A DNA stretch of 45,175 bases. It comes from Acidobacteriota bacterium (lineage in GTDB: Bacteria > Acidobacteriota > Blastocatellia > Pyrinomonadales > Pyrinomonadaceae). This document shows, in pieces, positions 38,393 through 45,175 of this stretch. The DNA is taken from positions 97,639 to 142,813 of the forward strand of contig QHXR01000006.1 in NCBI GenBank assembly GCA_003223025.1. Reading direction: 5' to 3'. Positions within the stretch are counted from its first letter, which is position 1; every line of letters begins with the position of its first letter. Below the pieces are notes generated by a model. That model ran no database searches. It was given only the letters and a program-made list of their open reading frames with translations, and was not told the origin of the DNA. A program made the position numbers and the translations under genes.

Positions 38393-38417
38393 AGGCGCCC
38401 CTTTTAAAAAGGCGCCT
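38393..38417. terminator. GC-rich hairpin, possible terminator
   Basis: AGGCGCC and GGCGCCT with an A/T-rich loop form a hairpin between the inverted repeat and the end of the dipeptidase gene. There is no clear U-run, so termination is only possible. Confidence 0.45.
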
Positions 38418-38441
38418 ACGTTTTCAATATTGTAGCGTTGA

Positions 38442-39713
38442 TCAATTGATCCGCTTCAAACTTCCCTGTCCGCTGATCTGCCGATTTCCGGCGACCTTCT
38501 CTGCCTGAGAAAAAGCACGGAGAAAATTCTCGCCGAGAACTTTTCTAATCTCCTGCTCCGTGTAACCGCGATGCAGCATTTCATACGTTACGAGCGGAAG
38601 ATCTTCCATTCCGTTCATCCCGGCAGGCAGGAAAGGAACACCGTCAAAATCCGAACCGATCCCGACGTAATCGATGCCGGCGACCTGTTTGATGTGATCG
38701 ATGTGATCGACGATCCGCTTGTAGTCGGCGATGAACATTGGCTTCGCGTGAAGCAGTTTGCGCTCGGCTACGTTGTATCCGTTTCGATCGTTTGCGTATT
38801 GCTTTCGCAGTGCGTCGCTCTGGGGTTTAAGACGTGCGGATCGTTCGTTCTCTTCTTTGTTCGTCCGCGCATCGAGAAACGACGGATAAAAATTGATCAT
38901 GATCACGCCGCCGTTTTGCGCGACGCGCTTCAGCACTTCATCGGGAACGTTGCGAGTGTGATCGTTCACGGCCCGAGCTCCGGAGTGCGATGCGATGATC
39001 GGCGACTTCGTCACGTCGAGCACGTCGTTCATGACCTTCACCGAGACGTGCGAGATATCGACGAGCATGCCGAGCCGGTTCATCTCGCGGACGACCTCTT
39101 TCCCGAATTCCGACAGGCCGTTGTTCTTCACCTCGCCGCGATGAGCGTCCGCCCAATCGTGCGAGACGTTGTGCGTCAGCGTCATGTAGCGAATTCCAAG
39201 ACGATAGAAGTTGCGAAGTGCGAACAAAGAGTTCTCGATCGCATAACCACCTTCGATTCCCATCAGAGCACAAACCTTGCCGGCCTTTTTCGCTCGTCGG
39301 ATCTCGTCCGCTGTCGTACACAGATTAAGCTGGCCGGGATGCTTTTCGACTTCGCGATATGTCGAGTCGATCATATCCATCGCACGTCGCATCGAATCGT
39401 GCGTCTGCATTCGATCGCCGCCGACGTAGATCGAGAAAAATTCTCCGGTTATCCCGCTCGCCTTGAACCTCGCAAGATCGGTATGAAACGGATCGCCGTC
39501 GCCGTGAAACTTTCCGACCGAGCTCGTCGCAAGATCGAAATCGTCGTCGACCATCGGCGACGGAATGTCGTTGTGACCATCAATGATGATCGCCTTCTTG
39601 TGAATACGCATCGCGTCGGCCCACATCTTCGGATCGGCATCCTTAGGCATGGTCTGGCCAAAGCCCAACGCGCAGAAAAATACGATGAGACAAAACAATT
39701 TTATTCCTTTCAT
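38442..39713 (-). CDS. Membrane dipeptidase, peptidase family M19
   Basis: A 423-residue exported zinc dipeptidase. I place the start at the ATG at 39713 (MKGIKLFCLIVFFCALGFGQ), which gives a clean signal peptide. The frame is open to 39977, but that stretch contains a candidate promoter and a strong minus-strand terminator hairpin. Family motifs: IIDGHNDIPSPMVDDD (metal HxD), the bridging Glu in LMGIEGGYA, MTLTHNVSHDWAD, and IIASHSGARAVNDHTRNV with metal and catalytic His. These fit renal dipeptidase-like M19 enzymes, which cleave dipeptides with broad specificity. The putative terminator 72 bases upstream of the start suggests attenuation or an upstream small RNA. Confidence 0.92.
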   Translation of the reverse strand: MKGIKLFCLIVFFCALGFGQTMPKDADPKMWADAMRIHKKAIIIDGHNDIPSPMVDDDFDLATSSVGKFHGDGDPFHTDLARFKASGITGEFFSIYVGGDRMQTHDSMRRAMDMIDSTYREVEKHPGQLNLCTTADEIRRAKKAGKVCALMGIEGGYAIENSLFALRNFYRLGIRYMTLTHNVSHDWADAHRGEVKNNGLSEFGKEVVREMNRLGMLVDISHVSVKVMNDVLDVTKSPIIASHSGARAVNDHTRNVPDEVLKRVAQNGGVIMINFYPSFLDARTNKEENERSARLKPQSDALRKQYANDRNGYNVAERKLLHAKPMFIADYKRIVDHIDHIKQVAGIDYVGIGSDFDGVPFLPAGMNGMEDLPLVTYEMLHRGYTEQEIRKVLGENFLRAFSQAEKVAGNRQISGQGSLKRIN

Positions 39714-39785
39714 AAATAGTACGAGGGGGTGTGATTCGTGGATAAGTCTAACGCCTTTTTTCGAAATACGAAACCGCAAAAAAAA

Positions 39786-39815
39786 TTGGGAGAGCTTTAT
39801 CGAAAACTCTCCCAA
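39786..39815 (-). terminator. Strong intrinsic terminator upstream of the dipeptidase gene
   Basis: On the minus strand TTGGGAGAG pairs with CTCTCCCAA across a 12-base loop and is followed by eight U residues. It lies 72 bases upstream of the dipeptidase ATG, with no upstream minus-strand gene for it to end. Confidence 0.8.
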
Positions 39816-39896
39816 AGGCGTTTTGAGGAGGAGGGGAACGCTGTCGAGTTCAAATATCGAATTTGAGCCTTCCAGCTTTCCGGACCTGCTCATGTG

Positions 39897-39925
39897 ATGC
39901 CACTTTCCACCGTTTCTGTTGTCAA
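39897..39925 (-). promoter_or_regulatory. Candidate promoter for a leader or small RNA
   Basis: On the minus strand TTGACA (39925-39920) is followed after 17 bases by TGGCAT (39902-39897), a perfect -35 and a weak -10. Transcription from about 39890 would run about 100 bases to the terminator at 39786-39815. Confidence 0.4.
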
Positions 39926-40119
39926 CGATTTTCGTGGGGTACGACTCTTGCTGAAATGGATTCTGCCTGTATCGCAAAGTTGCCCCCCTAACTTCACGTA
40001 GGCCAACAAAAACCGAAGCTACCCCCGATTTCGCCCGCCAGATTTCCTTGCGAATTTTACAAATTTCGTCAGGTGCCGGGTGACATAATACGTCACTGCG
40101 CCGAGCTTGAAGACCTTCT

Positions 40120-42672
40120 ATGACCCGGAAAACCCGAACCTCGTCCGTCGCTCACTCGCCCGACAATATGCCGCCGGGCGACGAGAACAGGTATCGGGAT
40201 TTTGTCGAGAAACTCCCGGTTCTCTTGTACGCGGTCGAACCCGAACCGCCGTACACGCCGATCTACGTAAGCCCCGCCTTCGAGACTTTCGGATATGCTC
40301 TCGGTGATTGGTTGAACGATCGCGCGATCTGGACGCGTGTCATTCACAAAGACGATCAGGCGAGGGTCTTTGAAGAAACGGTCGAGTCGACCCGCACGGG
40401 AAAAAATGCTGAGTACGAATATCGCGTGATCGCCGCAGACGGTACCGTTCGCTGGGTCAGCGATCGTGGATGCCTGATCCGTGATGCGTCGGGGAAAGTA
40501 ACTCATCGACAGGGATTCATCGTCGACATCACTCTCAACAAACTGGCCGACCAGGAGGTCGAAAAGCGCGAAAAACTTTATCGCACGCTTGCGAAAAATA
40601 TTCCCGCGACGAGCGTTCTTCTTTTCGATCGCGACATGCGATACACGCTCGCCGACGGTGAACAACTAAAGAGGCACAACTTCTCGCAGGAGATGCTCGA
40701 AGGACGGACGATCTGGGAAGCATTTCCAAGAGAGATCGCCGACGAATGGTCTTCGTACTACGAGCGCGCGTTGGCCGGCGAACACATTAGCTTTGAGCGC
40801 AATGCCGACGACGGATGGTTTCAGATCGACGTGATGCCGGTTCGCGACGAAGACAACGAGATCTTCGCCGGAATGGTGATGTGGCAGGAAGTCACGCAAC
40901 GCACACGTTCGCAGGAAGCACTGAAGGAAAGCGAATCGCGCTTTCGAGATCTTTTTGAGAATGCGAACGATCTGATCTACACGCACGACCTGCAGGGACA
41001 ATTCACTTCTCTCAATCGCGCCGGCGAACGTATCACCGGATATTCACGGGACGAAGCGCTGAAGATGCACATCTCGAAAGTCGTCGCACCCGAGTACCTA
41101 GAATATGCCCAGCGGATGACGATGCGAAAGCTCGAAGGCGAATTGCCGACCTCATACGAGCTCGAGATCATCGCAAAGTCGGGCCATCGCGTGATGCTCG
41201 AGATAAGCACACGCCTCATCTACCAGAACGACATGCCGGTCGGAGTTCAGGGCATCGGTCGCGATATCACATCCCGTCGTCGCGCCGAAGAGCAACTGTT
41301 GCACAATGCGTTGCACGATTCGCTAACCGATCTTCCAAACAGAACCGAATTCATGCGCCATCTCCAGAGCGCGGTCGAGCGATTGGAGGAGAAGCCGGAA
41401 TTTCAGATCGGAGTTCTTTTTCTCGATCTGGATCGTTTCAAAGTGATCAACGACAGTCTCGGCCATGTCATCGGAGATAAATTGCTCGTCGAAATCGCAA
41501 AGCGTCTCAAGGCTTGCGTCCGACCGCATGATTTCGTCGCTCGTTTCGGCGGAGATGAATTTACGATCCTTCTAAACGGAATTACAGACCCGGCCGAAGC
41601 AACGCTCGTCGCCGAGCGGGTTCAGCAAAAACTAAGTCAGCCGTTCAAGTTCGGCAGTTACGAAGTGTTCAGTTCGGCGAGCATCGGAATAATCGTTTCA
41701 GACGACATCGATCGCGAGCCCGAAGATTTTCTTCGCGACGCCGACACTGCGATGTACCGTGCGAAGGAAGCGGGCAAAGCGCGGTGCGAAGTTTTCGATC
41801 GCGAAATGCACGCCGCGAATATGAATCTTCTGCAGGTCGAGACCGATCTGAGACGGGCTCTCACGCGAAACGAATTCGAGGTATTTTATCAGCCGATCTT
41901 GAGCATGGATGACGGACGATGCACCGAGTTCGAGGCGCTGATTCGTTGGAATCACCCGCTTCATGGAAACGTCGCACCGACCGAATTCATCTCCGTCGCA
42001 GAGGAATCGGGATTGATCATTCCGATCGGACGCTGGATCCTCGAAGAGGCGTGCAAGCAGACGCGGATCTGGCAGAAGAGCCATCCGCGTTACGAAAAAC
42101 TTTCGATCAGCGTCAATCTTTCGGCAAAGCAGCTCATGCATCCCGGACTCCGCGGCCAACTCGAGGAAGTGCTTCGAAACACCGGACTAAATCCAAGATT
42201 TCTAAAACTCGAAGTCACCGAAAGCACCGTCATCGAACGCAGCGAAACTGCTCTTGCGGTTTTGTCCGAGATCAAAGCTCTCGGCCTCTCGCTTTCGATG
42301 GACGATTTCGGCACGGGTTATTCGAGCTTGAGTTATCTTCACCAATTCCCTTTCGAGCGTCTGAAGATCGACCGCTCATTCGTCGACAAGATGGACCACG
42401 ACCCGAAAAGCGAAGCGATCGTGCGAACGATCCTGCTTCTCGGAAAAAATCTGAATCTGGAAGTCGTCGCGGAAGGTATCGAAAGCGAGCGTCAATTCGA
42501 TCTGCTTCGCCGGCTCGGATGCGGCCTCGGTCAGGGCTTCCTATTTGCGTCGCCCCTTAACGCATCGGAAGCCGAGAAATTTCTGACGAAAGGAACCAAC
42601 CTCGACGAATTTACCCTGCCATCACCCTACGACCTGGAGTCAGATCTGCTCGAGGTTACGGAGGTTCAGTAG
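40120..42672 (+). CDS. PAS-PAS-PAS-GGDEF-EAL c-di-GMP regulator
   Basis: An 850-residue cytosolic protein without transmembrane segments. Three PAS-type sensor domains lie at about 25-140, 150-262 and 265-388, each ending with a D-I-(T/S)-like linker (GFIVDITLNKLAD, GIGRDITSRRRAEE). The GGDEF diguanylate cyclase domain at about 398-560 has ARFGGDEF (GGDEF at 477-481) and a canonical I-site RPHD five residues before it. The EAL phosphodiesterase domain at about 570-820 has FEALIRW (EAL at 605), VTESTVIE, MDDFGTGYSSLSYL, LKIDRSFV and EVVAEGIES, so both catalytic sites look intact. It may switch between making and breaking c-di-GMP under control of a ligand or redox signal. Its neighbours are exported and surface proteins, consistent with control of adhesion, but a direct link is inference. 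Confidence 0.95.
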   Translation: MTRKTRTSSVAHSPDNMPPGDENRYRDFVEKLPVLLYAVEPEPPYTPIYVSPAFETFGYALGDWLNDRAIWTRVIHKDDQARVFEETVESTRTGKNAEYEYRVIAADGTVRWVSDRGCLIRDASGKVTHRQGFIVDITLNKLADQEVEKREKLYRTLAKNIPATSVLLFDRDMRYTLADGEQLKRHNFSQEMLEGRTIWEAFPREIADEWSSYYERALAGEHISFERNADDGWFQIDVMPVRDEDNEIFAGMVMWQEVTQRTRSQEALKESESRFRDLFENANDLIYTHDLQGQFTSLNRAGERITGYSRDEALKMHISKVVAPEYLEYAQRMTMRKLEGELPTSYELEIIAKSGHRVMLEISTRLIYQNDMPVGVQGIGRDITSRRRAEEQLLHNALHDSLTDLPNRTEFMRHLQSAVERLEEKPEFQIGVLFLDLDRFKVINDSLGHVIGDKLLVEIAKRLKACVRPHDFVARFGGDEFTILLNGITDPAEATLVAERVQQKLSQPFKFGSYEVFSSASIGIIVSDDIDREPEDFLRDADTAMYRAKEAGKARCEVFDREMHAANMNLLQVETDLRRALTRNEFEVFYQPILSMDDGRCTEFEALIRWNHPLHGNVAPTEFISVAEESGLIIPIGRWILEEACKQTRIWQKSHPRYEKLSISVNLSAKQLMHPGLRGQLEEVLRNTGLNPRFLKLEVTESTVIERSETALAVLSEIKALGLSLSMDDFGTGYSSLSYLHQFPFERLKIDRSFVDKMDHDPKSEAIVRTILLLGKNLNLEVVAEGIESERQFDLLRRLGCGLGQGFLFASPLNASEAEKFLTKGTNLDEFTLPSPYDLESDLLEVTEVQ

Positions 42673-42967
42673 CGCTAGACGTTTAGGAAGCACTGGTCCG
42701 ACAGCAGAACCAATGACGATCCGATCCCGACGCTCCGTTCATCGATCGGTCCGATCTCGTCTTCTGATCCGACTCGTCCGACGGACAACGACTGGAACGC
42801 CATTCTCACGCAAGCGGCCCGAACGGTTCTTCAAACCCAAAAGAAGAAATCCGATCGGTAAGCATGGCCATTTGAGTGTCAAACATCACCGCCCGGTCTC
42901 CACCAGAGGCAAAGCTAAAAGTACGCGCAATCTCAGGACAAGAAGCGGTTAACAACAGTTGACCTTT
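42673..42967. other. Gene-poor stretch after the c-di-GMP regulator
   Basis: A 295-base stretch. A plus-strand frame at 42713-42952 is open for 79 codons but is almost all Arg, Ser, Lys and Pro and looks like a chance frame. In the frame of the preceding gene a second TAG follows after one codon, and then about 54 stop-free codons (NDDPIPTLRSSIGPISSSDP and onward) that might be a shed C-terminal extension, but there is no start codon. No repeat, terminator or RNA gene is obvious. Confidence 0.4.
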
Positions 42968-43102
42968 TCATGAATATTTGTAGTTCTGGACGAACGGATG
43001 TGCGAGCCCTTCGAAGTTAATGGTCTGCCGTGCAATGTTTCCGGCGTTCTTCGTCGCATCGACGTCACCGTTCGGATCGAATTCGGCAGCGACCAGGATC
43101 AT
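42968..43102 (-). CDS. Small ORF in frame with the upstream small secreted protein
   Basis: A 44-codon ORF starting at the ATG at 43102 (MILVAAEFDPNGDVDATKNA). It lies 12 bases after, and in the same frame as, the TAG that ends the 130-residue gene at 43115, with no other stop between. Its composition looks protein-like. It is either a small separate gene or, more likely, a C-terminal part of the upstream gene cut off by a nonsense change. Confidence 0.35.
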   Translation of the reverse strand: MILVAAEFDPNGDVDATKNAGNIARQTINFEGLAHPFVQNYKYS

Positions 43103-43114
43103 TCTTCGTTCGAG

Positions 43115-43507
43115 CTATGGTGGTACTAATCTCCAATTTGAGCCATCCGCGAAGGTCACGGAGACAATTGCCACTTTTGCATTTTTCGGTTGTCCGAACC
43201 TTGCAGCTTCTGTGATCGTTTCCGCCCGATGAATGAGGACAATTCCATCTTCTAGTTTCTCTCTAACTGTCGTAACTTTCGATACCATCTGATACCCATT
43301 CTTCCGAGGGAGAACGAGAGCAAGGAGAACCTGCGAAACTGTCACGCCTGATGTGTTTGTTAGGATCACCGAGTTGTTTCCTGAGTTAATACCGAGACGC
43401 ACAGGACAACTTTTAACATCCAGCATCCATTCCCGATCCGTTGCCAATTGAGCCTCGGATACGATCGACAAGACTAGAACAACAAGAATAATTGAGAGGC
43501 TTTTCAT
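43115..43507 (-). CDS. Small exported protein in the immunity-gene position
   Basis: A 130-residue protein with signal peptide MKSLSIILVVLVLSIVSEAQ, hence periplasmic or outer. It starts one base after the stop of the toxin-like frame at 43509. The rest is beta-rich (SVILTNTSGVTVSQVLLALV, VAIVSVTFADGSNWRL) and has a single Cys in SCPVRLG. It ends with a TAG, after which the same frame runs on into the small ORF at 42968. No family is recognised. Immunity genes typically lie directly behind Rhs toxin tails, so an immunity role is possible, but the position alone supports it. Confidence 0.65.
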   Translation of the reverse strand: MKSLSIILVVLVLSIVSEAQLATDREWMLDVKSCPVRLGINSGNNSVILTNTSGVTVSQVLLALVLPRKNGYQMVSKVTTVREKLEDGIVLIHRAETITEAARFGQPKNAKVAIVSVTFADGSNWRLVPP

Positions 43508-43508
43508 A

Positions 43509-43901
43509 TTACTTTTTATTTTTCCTTTCTTCTTGCGACGGAAGGCCTAGAATCTCACGTACCTTTTTTTCTGCCTCCTCTTCGCTAACTGTTTTTTTCT
43601 GATCATTCACTTTTTTAGCAAAATCACCAGCGGTTTTTTCTGCATCCTCACGGGTTTTAAGTTGCTCTTGAACTAAATTTTCAGCCATAGCCTGAGCATG
43701 TCCAATTTCATGCGCAGATAATTCTTCCTCGGATGGTGGAGCCGGTCGCTGTCCGAGATCCGACGCACTCCGAGCATCGTCAATACCCCTCAAATCTAGG
43801 GTTATTCCAATAGTGATCTGATTAGCCGGTGTAATTAAGGCCGAATTATCTCTTGGACCTTTCGCGTCGATCTGGAGTGAAAGATTTTCTACCTTCGTCA
43901 G
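43509..43901 (-). pseudogene. Stop-separated Rhs C-terminal toxin-like tail with HEIGH motif
   Basis: Reading on in the Rhs frame past its TGA (43914-43916) and a second TGA (43902-43904), 130 codons are open down to the TAA at 43509. They include LITPANQITIGITLDLRGID and ELSAHEIGHAQAM, whose HEIGH fits the HExxH zinc-protease pattern, then a Lys/Glu-rich helical tail. A TTG at 43793 could start a shorter 94-residue product. Rhs proteins commonly end in a variable toxin domain here, so this is probably the remainder of one, cut off by nonsense changes or two compensating frameshifts. A reading one base apart spans both stops (GTVRDDLTDEG), which supports frameshifts. Confidence 0.6.
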
Positions 43902-43913
43902 TCAAGTCGTCTC

Positions 43914-45175
43914 TCACCGTCCCTTGTGTAAGTTCATTTCAGACCCTAACTTCGCAGCTCCGATCTCAAATTTGAAAGTGCTCTTCGAAAGCCTTTCGAT
44001 TGCGTCTCTACCGGCCTCTTTTCTGTACAATTTTACTAAGTTCTTAATTATTCTATCTGCATCGGCTTTTTTCTGTCCTGATTTGAGTTTCAAGTCCTTG
44101 CCGTCCGAGTCGACATACTTTTGCGGATTGTTTCGAGTGTAGATAAATCGATTGATCTGCTGTGGATCGACGATTCGAGCCAAAGTAATTCCTATTGGAT
44201 CAATCGAGGCGAATCGTCCTAAGCTTGTATACAAATATCTTGCATTTGCATAGTCCAGGCCGGTCTCACCGTCACGTTCGTAGCCAGTGAATTGCTTCCG
44301 AATCGAATCATCCCCGTAGCCGAGACCTCCTGTTCGTTGTGACGAAACAATCTCTTCTCCGAAAGGATGATAGTCATGGCGTGCAGTCACCTCGCCGTTC
44401 GCATCGGTGTTGATTCGAGGTGAGCCGAGATGATCGCTCGTCAGGTATGCGACCTTGGCGTCGTTTGTTGATGCGACTTCGGTCGAGTATTCGGCGACAA
44501 GTTTTCCGGCGGCGTCGTAGACAAAGATCGTTGTCTCGCCGGTCGAGGGAACGACTTTCTTCACACGCTTGCCGTCGCCGTCGTAGGAGTATTCGCCGAT
44601 CGTTCCGTTGCGGTCGGAGACCGAGACCTGTTTATTTTCTGCGTCGTAGACGAACGTCCGGGCCGATGGATCGTCGGTCGTGTTTCCGCTCGAATCGTAT
44701 GACCAACCCGATGACGAAAGTCGATTGTTCGACGGATCGATCTCAGGATTCGTCACCTCAGGAGTCTCGAACGAATCAGGCATCGTCGTGTTCGCTTCGT
44801 CGAATCGCCGGTTGCCGTAGCGGTCGAAGGTGAACGTCTGCTTCCACGATTGCGACGCCGATCCGCCGTTGGGCGTCACGTTCTCGACGGCGTCGTGTAG
44901 ACGGTTGAGTGAATCGTAGCTGTAACTTTGCACGGCCGTGAATCCGATGGTCGCTCCGACGCTCGGAACGCTGATCGTCTGGCTCAACACATTCCCGTTA
45001 TTTGCTGTCGTTCCGTACGCGAAATCGAGATCGAGAAGATTCGTCGCGGCTTGCGTCGTCCCCAATGCGATCTGCGTCGGCTGAAGTCGAGAGTTGAATG
45101 TCGTCGATTCCCATCGCCCGTTTCCTAACTGCATACTGGTCACCGCACCGGCGGAGTTGTACGTGAAGCTGTTCG
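43914..45175 (-). CDS. Rhs/YD-repeat protein, C-terminal part, 5' end outside window
   Basis: The frame is open from the right edge to the TGA at 43914 (at least 420 codons). The first ATG at 45143 is internal, because upstream codons (NSFTYNSAGAVTS) continue the YD-repeat pattern. YD repeats appear as FTFDRYGNRRFDEANTTM, WSYDSSGNTTDDPSARTFVY and EYSYDGDGKRVKKVVPST. The Rhs core with ARYLYTSLGRFASIDPIG and NRFIYTRNNPQKYVDSDGKD lies near 44130-44260. After the core about 70 variable residues (ADADRIIKNLVKLYRKEAGR and onward) precede the stop. Such proteins form a shell that encloses a C-terminal toxin and act in contact-dependent competition. Here the toxin part seems separated by stop codons. 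Confidence 0.9.
   Translation of the reverse strand, partial: NSFTYNSAGAVTSMQLGNGRWESTTFNSRLQPTQIALGTTQAATNLLDLDFAYGTTANNGNVLSQTISVPSVGATIGFTAVQSYSYDSLNRLHDAVENVTPNGGSASQSWKQTFTFDRYGNRRFDEANTTMPDSFETPEVTNPEIDPSNNRLSSSGWSYDSSGNTTDDPSARTFVYDAENKQVSVSDRNGTIGEYSYDGDGKRVKKVVPSTGETTIFVYDAAGKLVAEYSTEVASTNDAKVAYLTSDHLGSPRINTDANGEVTARHDYHPFGEEIVSSQRTGGLGYGDDSIRKQFTGYERDGETGLDYANARYLYTSLGRFASIDPIGITLARIVDPQQINRFIYTRNNPQKYVDSDGKDLKLKSGQKKADADRIIKNLVKLYRKEAGRDAIERLSKSTFKFEIGAAKLGSEMNLHKGR

Noticed and set aside
38571-39719. A 382-codon open frame on the plus strand
   Set aside because: It lies antisense to the dipeptidase, whose M19 motifs are unmistakable; its sequence is rich in His, Arg and Asp as expected for the complement of a GC-biased gene.
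42713-42952. A 79-codon plus-strand frame
   Set aside because: It is mostly Arg, Ser, Lys and Pro without a ribosome site, and resembles shifted-frame composition.
26828-43916. Stop-codon recoding as an explanation for the interrupted frames
   Set aside because: TAA, TGA and TAG are all involved in three separate damaged genes, while intact genes here end normally at all three, so gene decay or sequence errors are more likely.

Overview
The window looks like a chromosomal segment of a soil- or sediment-type bacterium, most likely an Acidobacteriota of the Blastocatellia/Pyrinomonadales kind. This placement is inferred from gene content, not from a marker phylogeny. The pointers are an ECF-like sigma factor coupled to a Ser/Thr kinase carrying TolB-like and TPR domains, large secreted beta-propeller and FG-GAP/VCBS proteins, an Rhs protein, a KGG-type stress protein, and intergenic spaces packed with short inverted repeats. 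No rRNA, tRNA, CRISPR array, integrase or transposase was recognised.

Layout. 1-4678 (minus): a sigma factor/Ser-Thr kinase pair plus a second, diverged kinase copy that runs off the left edge. The junction between the copies is a relic in which the tail of a sigma gene is joined to the head of a dapB-like gene. 4755-8727 (plus): three secreted-protein genes, two of which share a 42-residue C-terminal tail. 8854-12263 (minus): an M20 ArgE/DapE-type deacylase, an esterase-like lipoprotein and aspartate kinase. 12385-13166 (minus): three very small hydrophilic genes with strong Shine-Dalgarno sites. 13563-14992 (minus): an SDR oxidoreductase and a membrane protein. 15039-20362 (plus): an acetyl-CoA-synthetase-like enzyme, a DUF488 protein, an AlkA-type glycosylase, a methyltransferase and an exported unknown, separated by heptamer-type inverted repeats. 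20485-25794 (minus): a 1769-residue surface protein. 26012-26860 (minus): a broken SF2 helicase. 27277-32279 (plus): two unknown envelope proteins and secA. 32561-35839 (minus): two SnoaL/NTF2-like secreted proteins and a second FG-GAP protein. 36125-38083 (plus): a secreted beta-propeller protein. 38442-39713 (minus): an M19 dipeptidase. 40120-42672 (plus): a PAS-PAS-PAS-GGDEF-EAL protein. 42968-45175 (minus): the end of an Rhs protein, a stop-interrupted toxin-like tail with a HEIGH motif, and a small secreted protein in the position where an immunity gene usually lies.

The genes fall into envelope and surface functions (secA, exported repeat proteins, Rhs), signalling (sigma/kinase, c-di-GMP) and ordinary metabolism (lysC, acyl-CoA synthetase, SDR, M20).

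The most unusual signal is the repeat biology. Inverted repeats built from 7-base units sit flush against stop codons at several loci, and in three of them the G of a TAG stop is the first base of the first unit. Related repeats or palindromes have entered the acyl-CoA synthetase gene three times without breaking its frame. Decaying genes (dapB/sigma relic, helicase, Rhs tail) point to an actively rearranging region.
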